Notes: generated by a model not told the origin, from the letters alone. A stretch of DNA of 64,000 nucleotides from Phyllobacterium zundukense (GCF_002764115.1 NZ_CP017940.1:532501-596500), one strand, 5' to 3'. Shown: positions 19,986-30,246, numbered from the stretch's first letter. Made by a program: numbers and translations.

Positions 19986-20128
19986 CAATTTATGGGGCTT
20001 AGATTTGACACGAGACAAGAATAAATATTCTTAATCGTTGTTCGATCTTTAGCTCCATTATCGTTGGCGTTTAGTGAAAGTAATCTTTAGCGTATCCACA
20101 GCGGATACACTTGGGCGCGGTCATATTG

Positions 20129-22435
20129 ATGAGAACTGAACGCAACGAGAGCATCTCGCTCGAACTCATATCGCTTCGCACACTCTATGCGAACAAAAAC
20201 GCTGTTTGGCGAACGTCTGTCGTGCAGATCATTGCGACCTTGATGATCTATATCAAGACTGGCCATCCGATCTATGTGGCTTTTGCGCTTGCGTTCTTTT
20301 TGACCATCCTTTGCAGGATAGCGAATGCCACTGCATTCGAGCAGGCGGATTTATCGACGGCCACCCCGGCGACATTGAAGAAATGGGAATGGCGCTATCT
20401 GTCCGGTGCATTGACCACCTGTGTCTTGCTCGGGATGCTGTGCTTTGTCAGTATTTATGTATTGGCCGATTCATCGGCGGCGATCACCAGTGTTATCATC
20501 GCCGTCGCGTCGATGGTTGCGCTGGTCACGCGAAATTATGTTTCGCCCACAGTCGTAGTGGGTATGTCGGTCGGAATTCTTGCGCCGCTGTTTGTGACAT
20601 TTATCTTGCTCGGCGGTTTCTATAACTGGCTGCTCGCCCTGCTGATAATACCGTATTTCTGGAGCAACCTCGGTATCGCTTCGAACCTGCGCCGGTCACT
20701 TTTCGATGCACTGCTGGGCAAAAGGCAACTTGGTGTTGTAGCCAATAATTTCGATGCGGCCCTCAACGGCATGCCTCAGGGCCTGCTGATGTTCGACAGT
20801 AATCAAACCATCACAGTCGCAAATATGCGAGCGGCGAAGATGCTGGGGTTTGATCGTCCGGAACAGCTGCAGGGACGTTCGCTCGAAGCATTGCTGCGTC
20901 TGGCTCAATTGGGGGGCGGCTTTACTGACGACGCGCTGGGATCGCTGCGCGTGAAGATCCGAGACCTCCTGAACGGCTCAAAACAACGCGACACCTTTGT
21001 TTCACCCGCGAACCGGCATTACGAATTTACTGCGACACCTGATCCGCAACACGGTACTGTTCTTGTTATTCAGGATGTCACGCGCCGGGCTGATGCGGAA
21101 GCTCAAATCAACAGGATGGCGCGCTACGACAGTTTGACGGGTTTGCCCAACCGCAGCCAGTTCGCCGAAATTGCCAACACATACCCAAATACGCTTCAGC
21201 CTGGCGCGCAAACCATCCTTATGGTTGTCGACATCGATGGATTGAAACGCACGAATGACACGTTCGGTCATCGTATTGGCGATGAGTTGCTCCGCGCATT
21301 CGCCGACCGCCTCGCTTCCGTGGATGCCAACCACCCTGTTATCTCGCGCTTTGGCAGCGACGAGTTCGTCCTCCTGTTTTCCGCAACATCACACGAGGAA
21401 GCGCTGCTGTGCGTCGAGCGCGTGATGGCAACAATCGCCGGCCAGTACGTTGTATCTGGCCATGAGATTTTGATCGGTGTGCATTCGGGTGTCGCGATCG
21501 CAGACGCGGCGAAGTTTGAGCTTGCCGCCATGCATATGAACGCTGACCTGGCACTTGATGTTGCCAAAAAGGAAACCCAGAAGAAATGGGCGGTCTTCGT
21601 CGATACGATGGATCACTCGTTCCGGAGCAAGCAGCGGCTCAAGGCGGATCTGCGCAGGGCCATCGCGGATGGTGCGCTGTCGGTTGCCTATCAACCGATA
21701 GTCAATGTTCGCACATTGCGCATGACGTCGTGCGAAGCGCTTTCCCGATGGAACCATCCCGAATTCGGTGCGATTTCTCCGGCTGAATTCATCCCGATGG
21801 CGGAGGAAATGGGGCTTATTTCCGAGCTCACCCGAAGCGTGATTGAACGTGCGATCAAGGACTGCAGCAGGTGGGAATCCCGGATCGCTGTTTCGGTCAA
21901 TCTGTCGTCGCACGATCTGCAGAACATGGATATGGTGAACATCATTCATTCCACGTTGCGGCAGCATGATATCGAGCCGCATTTGCTCGAAGTGGAAGTA
22001 ACGGAAGGTGCGATTATTACTGATCGCGAAACGACGGGCAGCGTCCTTGCGGAACTCAAGGATTACGGCGTACAGGTTGCCATCGATGATTTCGGAACGG
22101 GGTACTCCAGCTTGAGCTATCTGAAGGACCTCCCGGTGACGAAGGTCAAGATCGACCGATCCTTCATTGCAGACATCGTCAAGGAAGGCCGTTCGCTGAA
22201 ACTCCTGCGCGGTATCGTGCAGATGTCGCATGAACTCGGATTGTCCGTGACAATCGAAGGGCTTGAAACAAGCGAACAATCCGACCTCATCAACCAGTGG
22301 ATTGGCGCGGAATATGTCCAGGGGTACCTCTACGGAGCCGCCATGTCCGCGGACGAGATCGTAAAGCTCCTGGACATTCCTATGGAGCAGAGATTGCTGG
22401 CCGTGAAAAGCGACCATGCTTCGTTACTGCATTGA
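20129..22435 (+). CDS. Membrane-bound GGDEF/EAL cyclic-di-GMP protein
   Basis: 768 residues from ATG 20129. About five membrane helices (20-170) are followed by a PAS-like domain (about 205-320), a GGDEF domain (about 325-490) and an EAL domain (about 500-755). The cyclase signature reads GSDEF (RFGSDEFVLLF); a Ser in the second position is often still active. The phosphodiesterase motifs are well kept: EALSRW, VNLSSHDL, EVTEGAI, IDDFGTGYSS, KIDRSFI and EGLET. It therefore probably degrades, and perhaps also makes, cyclic-di-GMP at the inner membrane. An in-frame TTG at 20111 is a possible but weaker start. Confidence 0.9.
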   Translation: MRTERNESISLELISLRTLYANKNAVWRTSVVQIIATLMIYIKTGHPIYVAFALAFFLTILCRIANATAFEQADLSTATPATLKKWEWRYLSGALTTCVLLGMLCFVSIYVLADSSAAITSVIIAVASMVALVTRNYVSPTVVVGMSVGILAPLFVTFILLGGFYNWLLALLIIPYFWSNLGIASNLRRSLFDALLGKRQLGVVANNFDAALNGMPQGLLMFDSNQTITVANMRAAKMLGFDRPEQLQGRSLEALLRLAQLGGGFTDDALGSLRVKIRDLLNGSKQRDTFVSPANRHYEFTATPDPQHGTVLVIQDVTRRADAEAQINRMARYDSLTGLPNRSQFAEIANTYPNTLQPGAQTILMVVDIDGLKRTNDTFGHRIGDELLRAFADRLASVDANHPVISRFGSDEFVLLFSATSHEEALLCVERVMATIAGQYVVSGHEILIGVHSGVAIADAAKFELAAMHMNADLALDVAKKETQKKWAVFVDTMDHSFRSKQRLKADLRRAIADGALSVAYQPIVNVRTLRMTSCEALSRWNHPEFGAISPAEFIPMAEEMGLISELTRSVIERAIKDCSRWESRIAVSVNLSSHDLQNMDMVNIIHSTLRQHDIEPHLLEVEVTEGAIITDRETTGSVLAELKDYGVQVAIDDFGTGYSSLSYLKDLPVTKVKIDRSFIADIVKEGRSLKLLRGIVQMSHELGLSVTIEGLETSEQSDLINQWIGAEYVQGYLYGAAMSADEIVKLLDIPMEQRLLAVKSDHASLLH

Positions 22436-22529
22436 TCTTCTTCGATAGTTCGCAATAGTATCGGCAGCGGCTTATTCTGCCCTTCACGAAAATTGCTGCT
22501 GTTTCGGCTTCAGGAAGAAGGACGTCAAC

Positions 22530-22676
22530 ATGATTGCTCAGATCGCCATTGCTCCGCTCGTCGCTTTGATAGCGGGCATCGTCATCCTCATAGCTCCTCG
22601 ACTGCTGAATTACGTGGTTGCGCTTTATCTGATCATCATCGGCGTCGTAGGGCTTTTCCCAAATCTGCTCAGTTAA
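22530..22676 (+). CDS. DUF3096-type small membrane protein
   Basis: 48 residues, almost entirely hydrophobic: MIAQIAIAPLVALIAGI, then the conserved PRLLNYVVALYLIIIG core recognised from DUF3096 proteins. It has one or two membrane helices and an unknown function. AGGA lies eight bases before the ATG. It is too short for most gene finders, but the family match and ribosome-binding site support it. Confidence 0.72.
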   Translation: MIAQIAIAPLVALIAGIVILIAPRLLNYVVALYLIIIGVVGLFPNLLS

Positions 22677-22821
22677 ATGACGCTGAAGCAATCCTTGGTT
22701 TCGTAGAAACTGTCTATTTGAATTATATCGATTGAGTCCCTATGAGCGACCATCTGCGCATTGCACTGATGCGGCGTTTTCGCTATTGCCATTACAACAT
22801 CGACTATAAGAGGTTTTGAAG

Positions 22822-23043
22822 ATGGCTGAACATCACGATACTTCGCCTGCAGAATTGGGCGCTCCCATGGATTACAAGGAACATGAGAGCACGTACAGTC
22901 TGTTTATTACGCTCTCGAAATGGGGCGTGATTTCCTGCTTGGCGTTGGTGGCTGCAATGGCATTCGGCTTTTTCGCCGGCGGGTTCTTCTCTGCTATCGT
23001 TCTCTTTATTGTTATTTGCCTGGCTGCCTGGTTCCTTCTCTAG
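22822..23043 (+). CDS. aa3-type cytochrome c oxidase subunit IV-like protein
   Basis: 73 residues: a polar N terminus (MAEHHDTSPAELGAPMDYKEHESTY) and one long hydrophobic segment ending AAWFLL. The MDYKEHE-TY pattern followed by a membrane helix is the bacterial CoxIV signature (PF07835 type). In related genomes the gene sits just before pntAA, as here. It starts at 22822, preceded by AAGAGG. Confidence 0.8.
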   Translation: MAEHHDTSPAELGAPMDYKEHESTYSLFITLSKWGVISCLALVAAMAFGFFAGGFFSAIVLFIVICLAAWFLL

Positions 23044-23186
23044 ATCAGCCACATAAACCGGGTGGAATACCCTATCAAAAGCGGTTCATTCGAACCGGTC
23101 GCATCTCAGGGTTGCCAATCGTTATAAGCGGGAAAGGCGCGCTGGCTTCAGGGCCACTGCCTTTGTATTGATAACTTGCTTGGGGG

Positions 23187-24476
23187 ATGAAGAGCTTGGC
23201 TCAGACACTATTCATACCGAAAGAGATTGATACCAACGAGCCGCGCGTTGGCGGTTCGGCGGAGACAGTCAAAAAGCTTATCGGTCTTGGCTTTACTGTT
23301 ATCGTGGAAACGGGAGCCGGTACGGCCTCGCGCATTCCGGACCGCGAATTCGAGGCGGCAGGTGCGACCATTGGCAAGGCAGCCGATGTCAAGGGTGCGG
23401 ACGTTGTCCTGAAGGTTCGCCGTCCGGCCACCGCGGAGCTCAAATCCTATAAGCAAGGCGCTGTTATTATCGCCATGCTTGACCCTTATGGCAATGATGC
23501 AGCCGTCAAGGAACTGGCGGATGCCGGCGTGACTGCCTTCACCATGGAATTCATGCCGCGCATCACCCGCGCGCAGGTCATGGACGTTCTTTCCAGCCAG
23601 GCCAATCTTGCCGGTTATCAGGCAGTTGTTGATGCTGCCGAGGAATATGACCGCGCTCTGCCAATGATGATGACCGCAGCAGGTACGGTGCCAGCTGCCA
23701 AGGTATTCATCATGGGTGTTGGTGTTGCCGGACTGCAGGCTATCGCCACGGCGCGCCGTCTCGGTGCCGTTGTTACTGCGACGGACGTGCGCCCCGCGGT
23801 TAAAGAGCAAGTCGCCTCGCTCGGTGCCAAATTCCTTGCCGTTGAGGACGAGGAATTCAAGGCGGCTGAAACCGCCGGTGGTTATGCCAAGGAAATGTCG
23901 AAAGAATATCAGGCAAAGCAGGCAGCGCTGGTCAACGACCATATCGCCAAGCAGGATATCGTCATCACTACGGCCCTTATTCCAGGCCGACCGGCACCAA
24001 GACTGGTGACCCGCGAGATGTATTCGCGTATGCGCCCTGGCTCTGTGATCATTGATCTTGCGGTCGAGCGTGGCGGCAATGTCGAAGGCGCAGTCGCCGG
24101 AAAGATCGTCGAAGTCGATGGCATCAAGATCGTTGGCCATCTGAATGTTGCTGGCCGCATCGCTGCCACGGCATCGCAGCTTTATGCAAAGAACCTCGTC
24201 GCCTTCTTCGAGACGCTGGTCGACAAGGACAGCAAGAGCGTCAAGATCAATTTTGATGACGAACTGGTCAAGGCAACCGTGCTGACGCATGGCGGCAAGG
24301 TAGTTCATCCGAATTTTGCAAATGCTGCTGTGGCTGCTCCTGCAGCGAAGCCTGCCGCCAAGAAGGTAGCGCCGGCCGCAAAGGATGCGCCCGTAAAGGC
24401 GGAGGCCAAGAAAGCGGCTCCCAAAAAGGCCACGACGCCCAAAGCTGCACCCAAGAAGACTGAAGGAGAGGCGTGA
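23187..24476 (+). CDS. pntAA: NAD(P) transhydrogenase subunit alpha 1 (PntAA)
   Basis: 429 residues containing domain I, the NAD(H)-binding part of proton-translocating transhydrogenase. Family blocks include PKEIDTNEPRVGGSAETVKKL, the Rossmann motif GVGVAGLQAIATARRLG, and KQDIVITTALIPGRPAP. It passes hydride from NADH to NADP+ together with PntAB/PntB, driven by the proton gradient. The last ~60 residues are an Ala/Lys/Pro-rich low-complexity tail, a linker that replaces the fused membrane domain of the single-chain E. coli form. Stop and the next start overlap (TGATG). Confidence 0.95.
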   Translation: MKSLAQTLFIPKEIDTNEPRVGGSAETVKKLIGLGFTVIVETGAGTASRIPDREFEAAGATIGKAADVKGADVVLKVRRPATAELKSYKQGAVIIAMLDPYGNDAAVKELADAGVTAFTMEFMPRITRAQVMDVLSSQANLAGYQAVVDAAEEYDRALPMMMTAAGTVPAAKVFIMGVGVAGLQAIATARRLGAVVTATDVRPAVKEQVASLGAKFLAVEDEEFKAAETAGGYAKEMSKEYQAKQAALVNDHIAKQDIVITTALIPGRPAPRLVTREMYSRMRPGSVIIDLAVERGGNVEGAVAGKIVEVDGIKIVGHLNVAGRIAATASQLYAKNLVAFFETLVDKDSKSVKINFDDELVKATVLTHGGKVVHPNFANAAVAAPAAKPAAKKVAPAAKDAPVKAEAKKAAPKKATTPKAAPKKTEGEA

Positions 24477-24886
24477 TGGCCGATGCTACACTCGAAAAGG
24501 CGCTTGAGACACTGAACCAGGCGACCGAGATGGTTCGCCAGGCCGCTGAAAGCATGCCTGATGCAGCGGGTGCCGCTGCCCATGCGGTCACGGGCGGTGC
24601 GGTCGATCCGTTCGTCTTCCGCCTTGCGATTTTCGTTCTGTCTATTTTCGTCGGTTATTATGTCGTTTGGTCGGTGACACCTGCTTTGCATACACCGCTC
24701 ATGGCCGTCACCAATGCGATTTCGTCGGTCATCGTTGTCGGCGCGCTTCTGGCGGTCGGCCTTTCGGCAAGTGGCGCTGCCACCGGTTTTGGCTTCATCG
24801 CGCTCGTTCTCGTTAGCGTTAATATCTTCGGCGGATTCCTCGTCACCCATCGCATGCTCGCCATGTACAAGAAGAAAGAAAAGTGA
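24476..24886 (+). CDS. pntAB: NAD(P) transhydrogenase subunit alpha 2 (PntAB)
   Basis: 136 residues. A short amphipathic N terminus is followed by three or four membrane helices (FVFRLAIFVLSIFVGYYVVW, AISSVIVVGALLAVGLS, GFGFIALVLVSVNIFGGFLV) and the conserved VTHRMLAMY end. It is part of the proton channel. ATG 24476 overlaps the pntAA stop by one base; GTG at 24473 is an alternative start. Confidence 0.93.
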   Translation: MADATLEKALETLNQATEMVRQAAESMPDAAGAAAHAVTGGAVDPFVFRLAIFVLSIFVGYYVVWSVTPALHTPLMAVTNAISSVIVVGALLAVGLSASGAATGFGFIALVLVSVNIFGGFLVTHRMLAMYKKKEK

Positions 24887-24896
24887 GGCCATGAGC

Positions 24897-26297
24897 ATGA
24901 GCGTGAATTTCGCAACTTTTCTTTATCTTGTCTCCGGCGTGCTGTTCATTCTGGCGCTACGTGGCCTGTCTCACCCGACGACCAGCCGTCAGGGTAACTT
25001 CTACGGCATGATCGGCATGGGCATATCGATCGTCACGACCCTTGCTCTGGCTGAACCCAGCTTCAAGGGCTTGGGAATGATCGTGATCGGCCTTGCCATC
25101 GGCGGTAGCGTGGGCGCCTATATCGCCAAACGCATTGCCATGACGGCCATGCCGCAGCTTGTTGCCGCCTTCCACTCGCTGGTCGGTCTGGCCGCGGTCC
25201 TCGTGGCGGCTGCTGCGATCTACGCGCCGGAATCGTTCGGGATTGGCGAAATCGGCAGTATTCACGGGCAGGCGCTGGTTGAAATGTCGCTTGGCGTTGC
25301 CATTGGTGCCATCACCTTCACCGGCTCGATCATCGCCTTCCTCAAGCTCGACGGCCGCATGTCCGGCAAGCCGATCATGCTTCCCGGCCGTCATTTCCTC
25401 AATGCGGCCCTGCTGGTTGCGATCATCGTGCTGGTGGTTGTGCTGGTTCTGACAGAAAGCCATGTCGTGTTCTGGCTGATCGTCATCCTGTCGCTGGTTC
25501 TGGGCGGTCTGATCATCGTTCCGATCGGCGGCGCCGATATGCCGGTTGTCGTGTCGATGCTGAACTCCTATTCCGGCTGGGCGGCTGCGGGCATCGGCTT
25601 TACGTTGGGCAATCTGGCACTGATCATCACTGGTGCGCTGGTCGGCTCCTCGGGTGCGATCCTGTCCTACATTATGTGCAAGGGCATGAACCGGTCGTTC
25701 ATCTCGGTTATTCTCGGCGGCTTTGGCGGCGAGACGGCAACTGCGGGCGCCGGCGAAGTCGAGCAGCGCCCGGTAAAGCAGGGCTCGGCCGACGATGCAG
25801 CCTTCATCATGAAGAATGCATCGAAGGTCATCATCGTGCCGGGCTACGGCATGGCCGTGGCGCAGGCGCAGCACGCCCTGCGTGAAATGGCTGACAAGCT
25901 GAAGGCGGAAGGCGTTGAGATCAAATATGCCATCCATCCGGTTGCCGGACGCATGCCCGGTCATATGAATGTGCTTCTCGCTGAAGCCAACGTGCCTTAC
26001 GATGAGGTGTTCGAGCTCGAGGACATCAACTCGGAGTTTGCCCAGGCAGACGTTGCCTTTGTCATCGGCGCCAATGACGTGACCAATCCAGCGGCAAAGA
26101 CAGATCCGAAATCACCGATCTTCGGCATGCCCATTCTCGATGTCGACAAGGCCGGGACGGTGCTCTTCATCAAGCGCGGCATGGGCTCAGGTTATGCCGG
26201 GGTCGAGAACGAACTGTTCTTCCGCGACAATACGATGATGCTCTTCGCCGACGCCAAAAAGATGGTGGAGAACATCGTCAAGGCGCTCGACCACTAG
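24897..26297 (+). CDS. pntB: NAD(P) transhydrogenase subunit beta (PntB)
   Basis: About 466 residues: nine membrane helices in the first ~270, then the soluble NADP(H)-binding domain III with GYGMAVAQAQHALREM, HPVAGRMPGHMNVLLAEA and the conserved end GSGYAGVENELFF. The start is ambiguous: ATG 24891 sits only two bases after GAGG, ATG 24897 eight bases after it, so 24897 is preferred. It is the third gene of a tight pntAA-pntAB-pntB operon closed by a strong terminator. Confidence 0.94.
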   Translation: MSVNFATFLYLVSGVLFILALRGLSHPTTSRQGNFYGMIGMGISIVTTLALAEPSFKGLGMIVIGLAIGGSVGAYIAKRIAMTAMPQLVAAFHSLVGLAAVLVAAAAIYAPESFGIGEIGSIHGQALVEMSLGVAIGAITFTGSIIAFLKLDGRMSGKPIMLPGRHFLNAALLVAIIVLVVVLVLTESHVVFWLIVILSLVLGGLIIVPIGGADMPVVVSMLNSYSGWAAAGIGFTLGNLALIITGALVGSSGAILSYIMCKGMNRSFISVILGGFGGETATAGAGEVEQRPVKQGSADDAAFIMKNASKVIIVPGYGMAVAQAQHALREMADKLKAEGVEIKYAIHPVAGRMPGHMNVLLAEANVPYDEVFELEDINSEFAQADVAFVIGANDVTNPAAKTDPKSPIFGMPILDVDKAGTVLFIKRGMGSGYAGVENELFFRDNTMMLFADAKKMVENIVKALDH

Positions 26298-26318
26298 ACG
26301 CGAATCGATGAGAATCCA

Positions 26319-26350
26319 GAAAAAGCCCGCCAGAACTGGCGGGCTTTTTT
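26319..26350 (+). terminator. Rho-independent terminator of the pnt operon
   Basis: AAAAGCCCGCCA-GAAC-TGGCGGGCTTTTTT, a 12-base stem with flanking A- and T-runs. It also serves the convergent flavoprotein gene. Confidence 0.92.
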
Positions 26351-26352
26351 AT

Positions 26353-26952
26353 TCAGATCAGTTTTTGCAATTTCTGCGTCAGCATTCTCTCAAAAGCCGC
26401 CAATCTGCCGATGGAAATCTTTTCCGTATTGTATAGTGAAAGCATGGAAAAACGGGCCGTTGGGGCGCACGTGCCGATAATGGCGCGTGAAAGTATGCGG
26501 CGAACCGGTCGAAACATGATGAGCCAGTCTATCCACCAGGGCGAGCCGAGCGTCGTGATAGCAAGGCAGGATTGCAGCTTGGTAAGTCTTGGGACCATGC
26601 GGCCAAAATCCGGCGCATGGTCGTAGGCAATACCCGGAGCAAAAACCCGATCTATCCAGCCTTTGAGTATCGCCGGAAGCCCGAACCACCATGTGGGAAA
26701 AATGAGGACGAGCACATCTGCCGTCTGAAGTAGGTCTGCGTATTCGGCGATCGCAGTGGAATCATGTTCAGTCGCATAATAGCTTCGCCGCTCGTTTGAT
26801 GAGAGGCGGGGATCGAAATCCCGCTCATATAGATCGAGGATTTGCAGATCGTGCCCGGCCTCGCCGATCAAAGAAGCAGTTAACGCCGTCAAATGCGCGC
26901 AAAGACTATCCTTGAGAGGATGGGCCAGGACAACGACAAAGCGCTTGCCCAT
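26353..26952 (-). CDS. NAD(P)H-dependent oxidoreductase, flavodoxin-like (NQO1/KefF type)
   Basis: 199 residues of the flavodoxin-like quinone-reductase fold: VVVLAHPLKDSLCAHLT at the N terminus for FMN phosphate, VLIFPTWWFGLPAILKGWIDRVF around 95-115, and GIAYDH. Members reduce quinones or act as regulators of potassium efflux; the exact substrate is open. It is seven bases downstream of the TPR lipoprotein gene on the same strand, so probably in one transcript with it. Confidence 0.85.
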   Translation of the reverse strand: MGKRFVVVLAHPLKDSLCAHLTALTASLIGEAGHDLQILDLYERDFDPRLSSNERRSYYATEHDSTAIAEYADLLQTADVLVLIFPTWWFGLPAILKGWIDRVFAPGIAYDHAPDFGRMVPRLTKLQSCLAITTLGSPWWIDWLIMFRPVRRILSRAIIGTCAPTARFSMLSLYNTEKISIGRLAAFERMLTQKLQKLI

Positions 26953-26958
26953 GGCTCA

Positions 26959-27831
26959 TCAAGAAGTTTTGCGGGTGCGGGTGAGACCATCGAGAGCTGG
27001 TTTGTATTTGGGATCAAGCTGCACAGCCTTCGCATAGGACTTTGCCGCACGCGCTTTATCACCACGATGTTCATAGATCAGCGCCTGGTTGGCCCAGCCT
27101 TCGGCAATCGTGCCGTCCAGTTTGATCGCTGTGTTGAAGTCATCGAAGGCGTTGTCGTCGTCGCCGAGGGCAACATAGGAAATGCCACGTCCGTTATAGG
27201 GCTCGGCCGCATCCGGCTGTAGCGAAATCGCTGTCGAGAAATCCTCGATCGCCTGCTTGTGCTGGTTGCGCGCCTGATAGATCAGGCCGCGATTGTGATA
27301 AGCGCGCGGGTCGGTGGTGTTGAGCTGGATGGCCTGGTTGAAGTCGTTCATGGCCTGGTCCAACTGGCCTGCCTGACGGTAAAGATTACCCCGGCCGATA
27401 TAGGCGGCATCGTACTGCGGATTGAGCTGTATGGCCTTGCTGTAGTCTGCGACCGCCTGGGCAGTGTTGCCCATATTGCGATAGACGAGCGCCCGATTGG
27501 CGTAGGCCTGATAGAAATTCGGGTTCAGCTGCAGTGCAGTGTTGAAATCCTTGATCGCATCATTGTTGCGACCTGCACGGCCAAAGGCGGAGCCACGAAC
27601 ATTGTAGGCTTCTGGATCTTTGGGATTGTTGCGAATGACTTCGTTGAGCGAACTGATATTCTCGGTCGAGCCTTGTGCCTTGTCGATACCGGTCATATCG
27701 GTGGTCGAGGTGCTCTGGCATCCAGCGACGGCCAAAGCAAGAACGGATGCAATCAGTAATCCTGTAAAGCGAGCCGATTTTAAAGTCGATCGAGGTTCGC
27801 GATATGAGGCCATTTCAACTGAATGTGTCAT
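26959..27831 (-). CDS. TPR-repeat lipoprotein
   Basis: 290 residues. The signal ends in a lipobox (LAVAGC, Cys about 38). Five to six tetratricopeptide repeats follow, each about 34 residues and very regular (NPNFYQAYANRALVYRNMGN, NPQYDAAYIGRGNLYRQAGQ and so on). TPR lipoproteins of this kind act as envelope scaffolds. The start is either ATG 27831 or ATG 27813 (MASYREPR); neither has a good ribosome-binding site. Confidence 0.88.
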   Translation of the reverse strand: MTHSVEMASYREPRSTLKSARFTGLLIASVLALAVAGCQSTSTTDMTGIDKAQGSTENISSLNEVIRNNPKDPEAYNVRGSAFGRAGRNNDAIKDFNTALQLNPNFYQAYANRALVYRNMGNTAQAVADYSKAIQLNPQYDAAYIGRGNLYRQAGQLDQAMNDFNQAIQLNTTDPRAYHNRGLIYQARNQHKQAIEDFSTAISLQPDAAEPYNGRGISYVALGDDDNAFDDFNTAIKLDGTIAEGWANQALIYEHRGDKARAAKSYAKAVQLDPKYKPALDGLTRTRKTS

Positions 27832-27960
27832 AGTTCATGTGTCCCGTACAACGAAGAGCTTTGCAAGCCCTATTGTTCCGATGGCACCAAACGAAAACAG
27901 GGCGGTGTGGCACAAGCCACTCCACCCCGAACTCGGGTCAAGGCGTCGATAAAATGCAGA

Positions 27961-28212
27961 TCAACGAGCCGCTGAGGCGCGGACCGGAGCCTTGCGAGCC
28001 GGCATTGGCAGAAGGCCTTCGCGCTGAGCCTGCTTGCGGGCAAGCTTGCGGGCGCGGCTGATTGCTTCCGCCTTCTGGCGGGCGCGCTTGATCGAGGGCT
28101 TCTCATAATGATCATGCATCTTCATTTCGCGGAACATGCCTTCGCGCTGCATCTTCTTCTTGAGAACGCGGAGAGCCTGATCAACATTGTTTTCGCGTAC
28201 GAGTACCTGCAC
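27961..28212 (-). CDS. rpsU: 30S ribosomal protein S21
   Basis: 83 residues: [20 protein letters not shown] is the S21 signature, followed by a basic C terminus extended by ~15 residues as in other alphaproteobacteria. It starts with GTG (28210-28212) with AGGA seven bases upstream. It helps recruit mRNA to the small subunit. Confidence 0.96.
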   Translation of the reverse strand: MQVLVRENNVDQALRVLKKKMQREGMFREMKMHDHYEKPSIKRARQKAEAISRARKLARKQAQREGLLPMPARKAPVRASAAR

Positions 28213-28606
28213 GTTTTATCCTGTATCTCTTAGAATTTCGTTGAGCCCGGCTGCCGATACCCAAATCCTTGACGTTGGGTCAACAAACCAGACTTCGCGA
28301 CGGTCATCCATCGCAAACTGTCGTGGCCATTATCAGAAAGTTGAGCGAATGTCCATGGTACTGGCGAGCAAAATGGCTGATATTCTTGCAGCAGGCAGAT
28401 CGCTGCTCCGGTAATTTTTAGATTAACCGGCACGGAGCGCCAATCTCCGTCGCAAAATGGCAAAAGACCTTTGGACGGATGGGATACTGATGCATAAAAG
28501 CAAGGTTCCCGGTCATAAAATCGATGTCGATTTCTGAACAGGGTCTTGTGAAAATCTCTGAACAATCGCTCTGCGAAGGCCCAACTGGTTCGCAAAGGAA
28601 TAGGTA
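28213..28606. other. Divergent intergenic region between rpsU and soxB
   Basis: About 390 bases that must hold the rpsU and sox promoters. I see no gene, no strong palindrome and no clear -35/-10 pair. Confidence 0.6.
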
Positions 28607-29860
28607 ATGCGGAAATATTCGGTGTTTGCTCTGGCCCGCGAAGCCCTGCGTGCTCACAAAGGCTGGGAGCAGCAATGGGCATCACCCGAACCCAAATCGG
28701 AATATGATGTCATCATTGTCGGCGCAGGTGGACATGGCCTGGCGACCGCCTATTACCTCGCCAAGGAACACGGCATCACCAACGTCGCTGTGCTCGAAAA
28801 GGGCTGGCTCGGCGGCGGCAATACCGGCCGCAACACCACCATTATCCGCTCCAACTACCTCTATGACGAATCTGCTGGCATCTACGAACATGCGGTGAAG
28901 CTCTGGGAGGGCTTGAGCCAGGATCTCAACTACAACGTGATGTATTCGGCGCGCGGCGTGATGATGCTGGCGCATAATATTCACGACGTTCAGGTGTTCA
29001 AGCGCCACATCCATGCGAACCGCCTGAATGGCATCGACAATGAATGGCTGACGCCCGAGCAGGTAAAAGAATTCTGCCCGCCGATCAATCTCTCGGCAGA
29101 CGCCCGCTATCCGATCATCGGTGCGGCCCTGCAACGGCGCGGCGGCACTGCCCGACACGATGCCGTCGCCTGGGGCTATGCCCGTGCTGCGGCCGATCGC
29201 GGCGTGCATATCATTCAGAATTGCGAGGTCACGGGCATTCGCCGCGCTGCCAATGGCGCCGTCATCGGTGTGGATACCAATCGCGGCCCGATCAACGCCA
29301 AGAAAGTCGGCGTCGTCGCTGCCGGCCATACGTCGGTCATCATGAACATGGCCGGCGTGCGCATGCCGCTCGAAAGCTATCCGCTGCAGGCACTGGTCTC
29401 GGAGCCGGTCAAGCCGCTGATCCCCTGCGTGATCATGTCGAACACGGTCCATGCCTATATCTCGCAGTCCGACAAGGGTGAGATGGTGATCGGTGCTGGC
29501 ACCGACCAGTACACGTCCTATTCGCAGACCGGCGGCCTCCACATCATCAATCATACGCTCGACGCGATCTGCGAGATGTTCCCGGTCCTGACACGATTGA
29601 AGATGCTGCGCTCCTGGGGCGGTATCGTCGACGTGACGCCGGACCGCTCGCCGATCCTGGCCAAGACGCCTGTGCCGGGTCTCTATGTCAATTGCGGCTG
29701 GGGAACGGGCGGTTTCAAGGCAACGCCGGGCTCGGGCAATGTATTTGCCCATACGATTGCTCGCGACGAACCGCACCGGATCAATGCGCCATTCACCATC
29801 GAGCGCTTTACCACCGGCCGCCTGATCGACGAAGCCGCTGCGGCGGCTGTCGCGCACTGA
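28607..29860 (+). CDS. soxB: Sarcosine oxidase subunit beta
   Basis: 417 residues. The FAD-binding motif [19 protein letters not shown] starts near residue 34 (GAGGHG at 39-44). His184 in [12 protein letters not shown] matches the region where covalent FMN is attached in heterotetrameric sarcosine oxidase. [14 protein letters not shown] and [15 protein letters not shown] near the C terminus are the usual substrate/flavin segments. The enzyme demethylates sarcosine to glycine, giving hydrogen peroxide and 5,10-methylene-tetrahydrofolate. It is the first gene of soxBDAG. Confidence 0.96.
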   Translation: MRKYSVFALAREALRAHKGWEQQWASPEPKSEYDVIIVGAGGHGLATAYYLAKEHGITNVAVLEKGWLGGGNTGRNTTIIRSNYLYDESAGIYEHAVKLWEGLSQDLNYNVMYSARGVMMLAHNIHDVQVFKRHIHANRLNGIDNEWLTPEQVKEFCPPINLSADARYPIIGAALQRRGGTARHDAVAWGYARAAADRGVHIIQNCEVTGIRRAANGAVIGVDTNRGPINAKKVGVVAAGHTSVIMNMAGVRMPLESYPLQALVSEPVKPLIPCVIMSNTVHAYISQSDKGEMVIGAGTDQYTSYSQTGGLHIINHTLDAICEMFPVLTRLKMLRSWGGIVDVTPDRSPILAKTPVPGLYVNCGWGTGGFKATPGSGNVFAHTIARDEPHRINAPFTIERFTTGRLIDEAAAAAVAH

Positions 29861-29883
29861 ATTCAAGAAACGAGACGAAGACG

Positions 29884-30246
29884 ATGCTTCTCATCAAATG
29901 CCCTTACTGTGAAGAAGAGCGCCCGGAACTGGAATTCCGCAATGCGGGTGAAGCGCATCTTGTGCGTGCCGCCTCGATCGTCGAACAGTCCGACGACGAT
30001 TTCGCTGCCTATCTCTATTTCCGGCAGAACCCGAAAGGGCTGCAATTCGAACGCTGGCGGCATATTCATGGCTGCGGACGGTTCTTCAACGCCGTACGCG
30101 ATTCTGTCTCGGACAAGTTCCTGACGGTCTACAAAGCCGGTGAGCCGCGCCCGAACGTGGAGATGCTCTCGCGGCCAACTGCACAAGAACCGCTTGAAGT
30201 GCCAGCAATGAAACGCGCGCCCCGCGCCAAGAAAGCGGAGGTGTGA
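29884..30246 (+). CDS. soxD: Sarcosine oxidase subunit delta
   Basis: 120 residues. The zinc-binding residues are in place: Cys6 and Cys9 (LIKCPYCEEERPE) and His60/Cys64 (RWRHIHGCGRFFNAVRD). It is the smallest structural subunit of the tetramer. It starts at ATG 29884, 23 bases after soxB, and is followed four bases later by soxA. Confidence 0.95.
   Translation: MLLIKCPYCEEERPELEFRNAGEAHLVRAASIVEQSDDDFAAYLYFRQNPKGLQFERWRHIHGCGRFFNAVRDSVSDKFLTVYKAGEPRPNVEMLSRPTAQEPLEVPAMKRAPRAKKAEV

Noticed and set aside
23208..24308. 366-codon minus-strand open frame opposite pntAA
   Set aside because: Shadow of pntAA; no family features.
28682..29866. 394-codon minus-strand open frame opposite soxB
   Set aside because: Shadow of soxB; the plus-strand protein is unambiguous.
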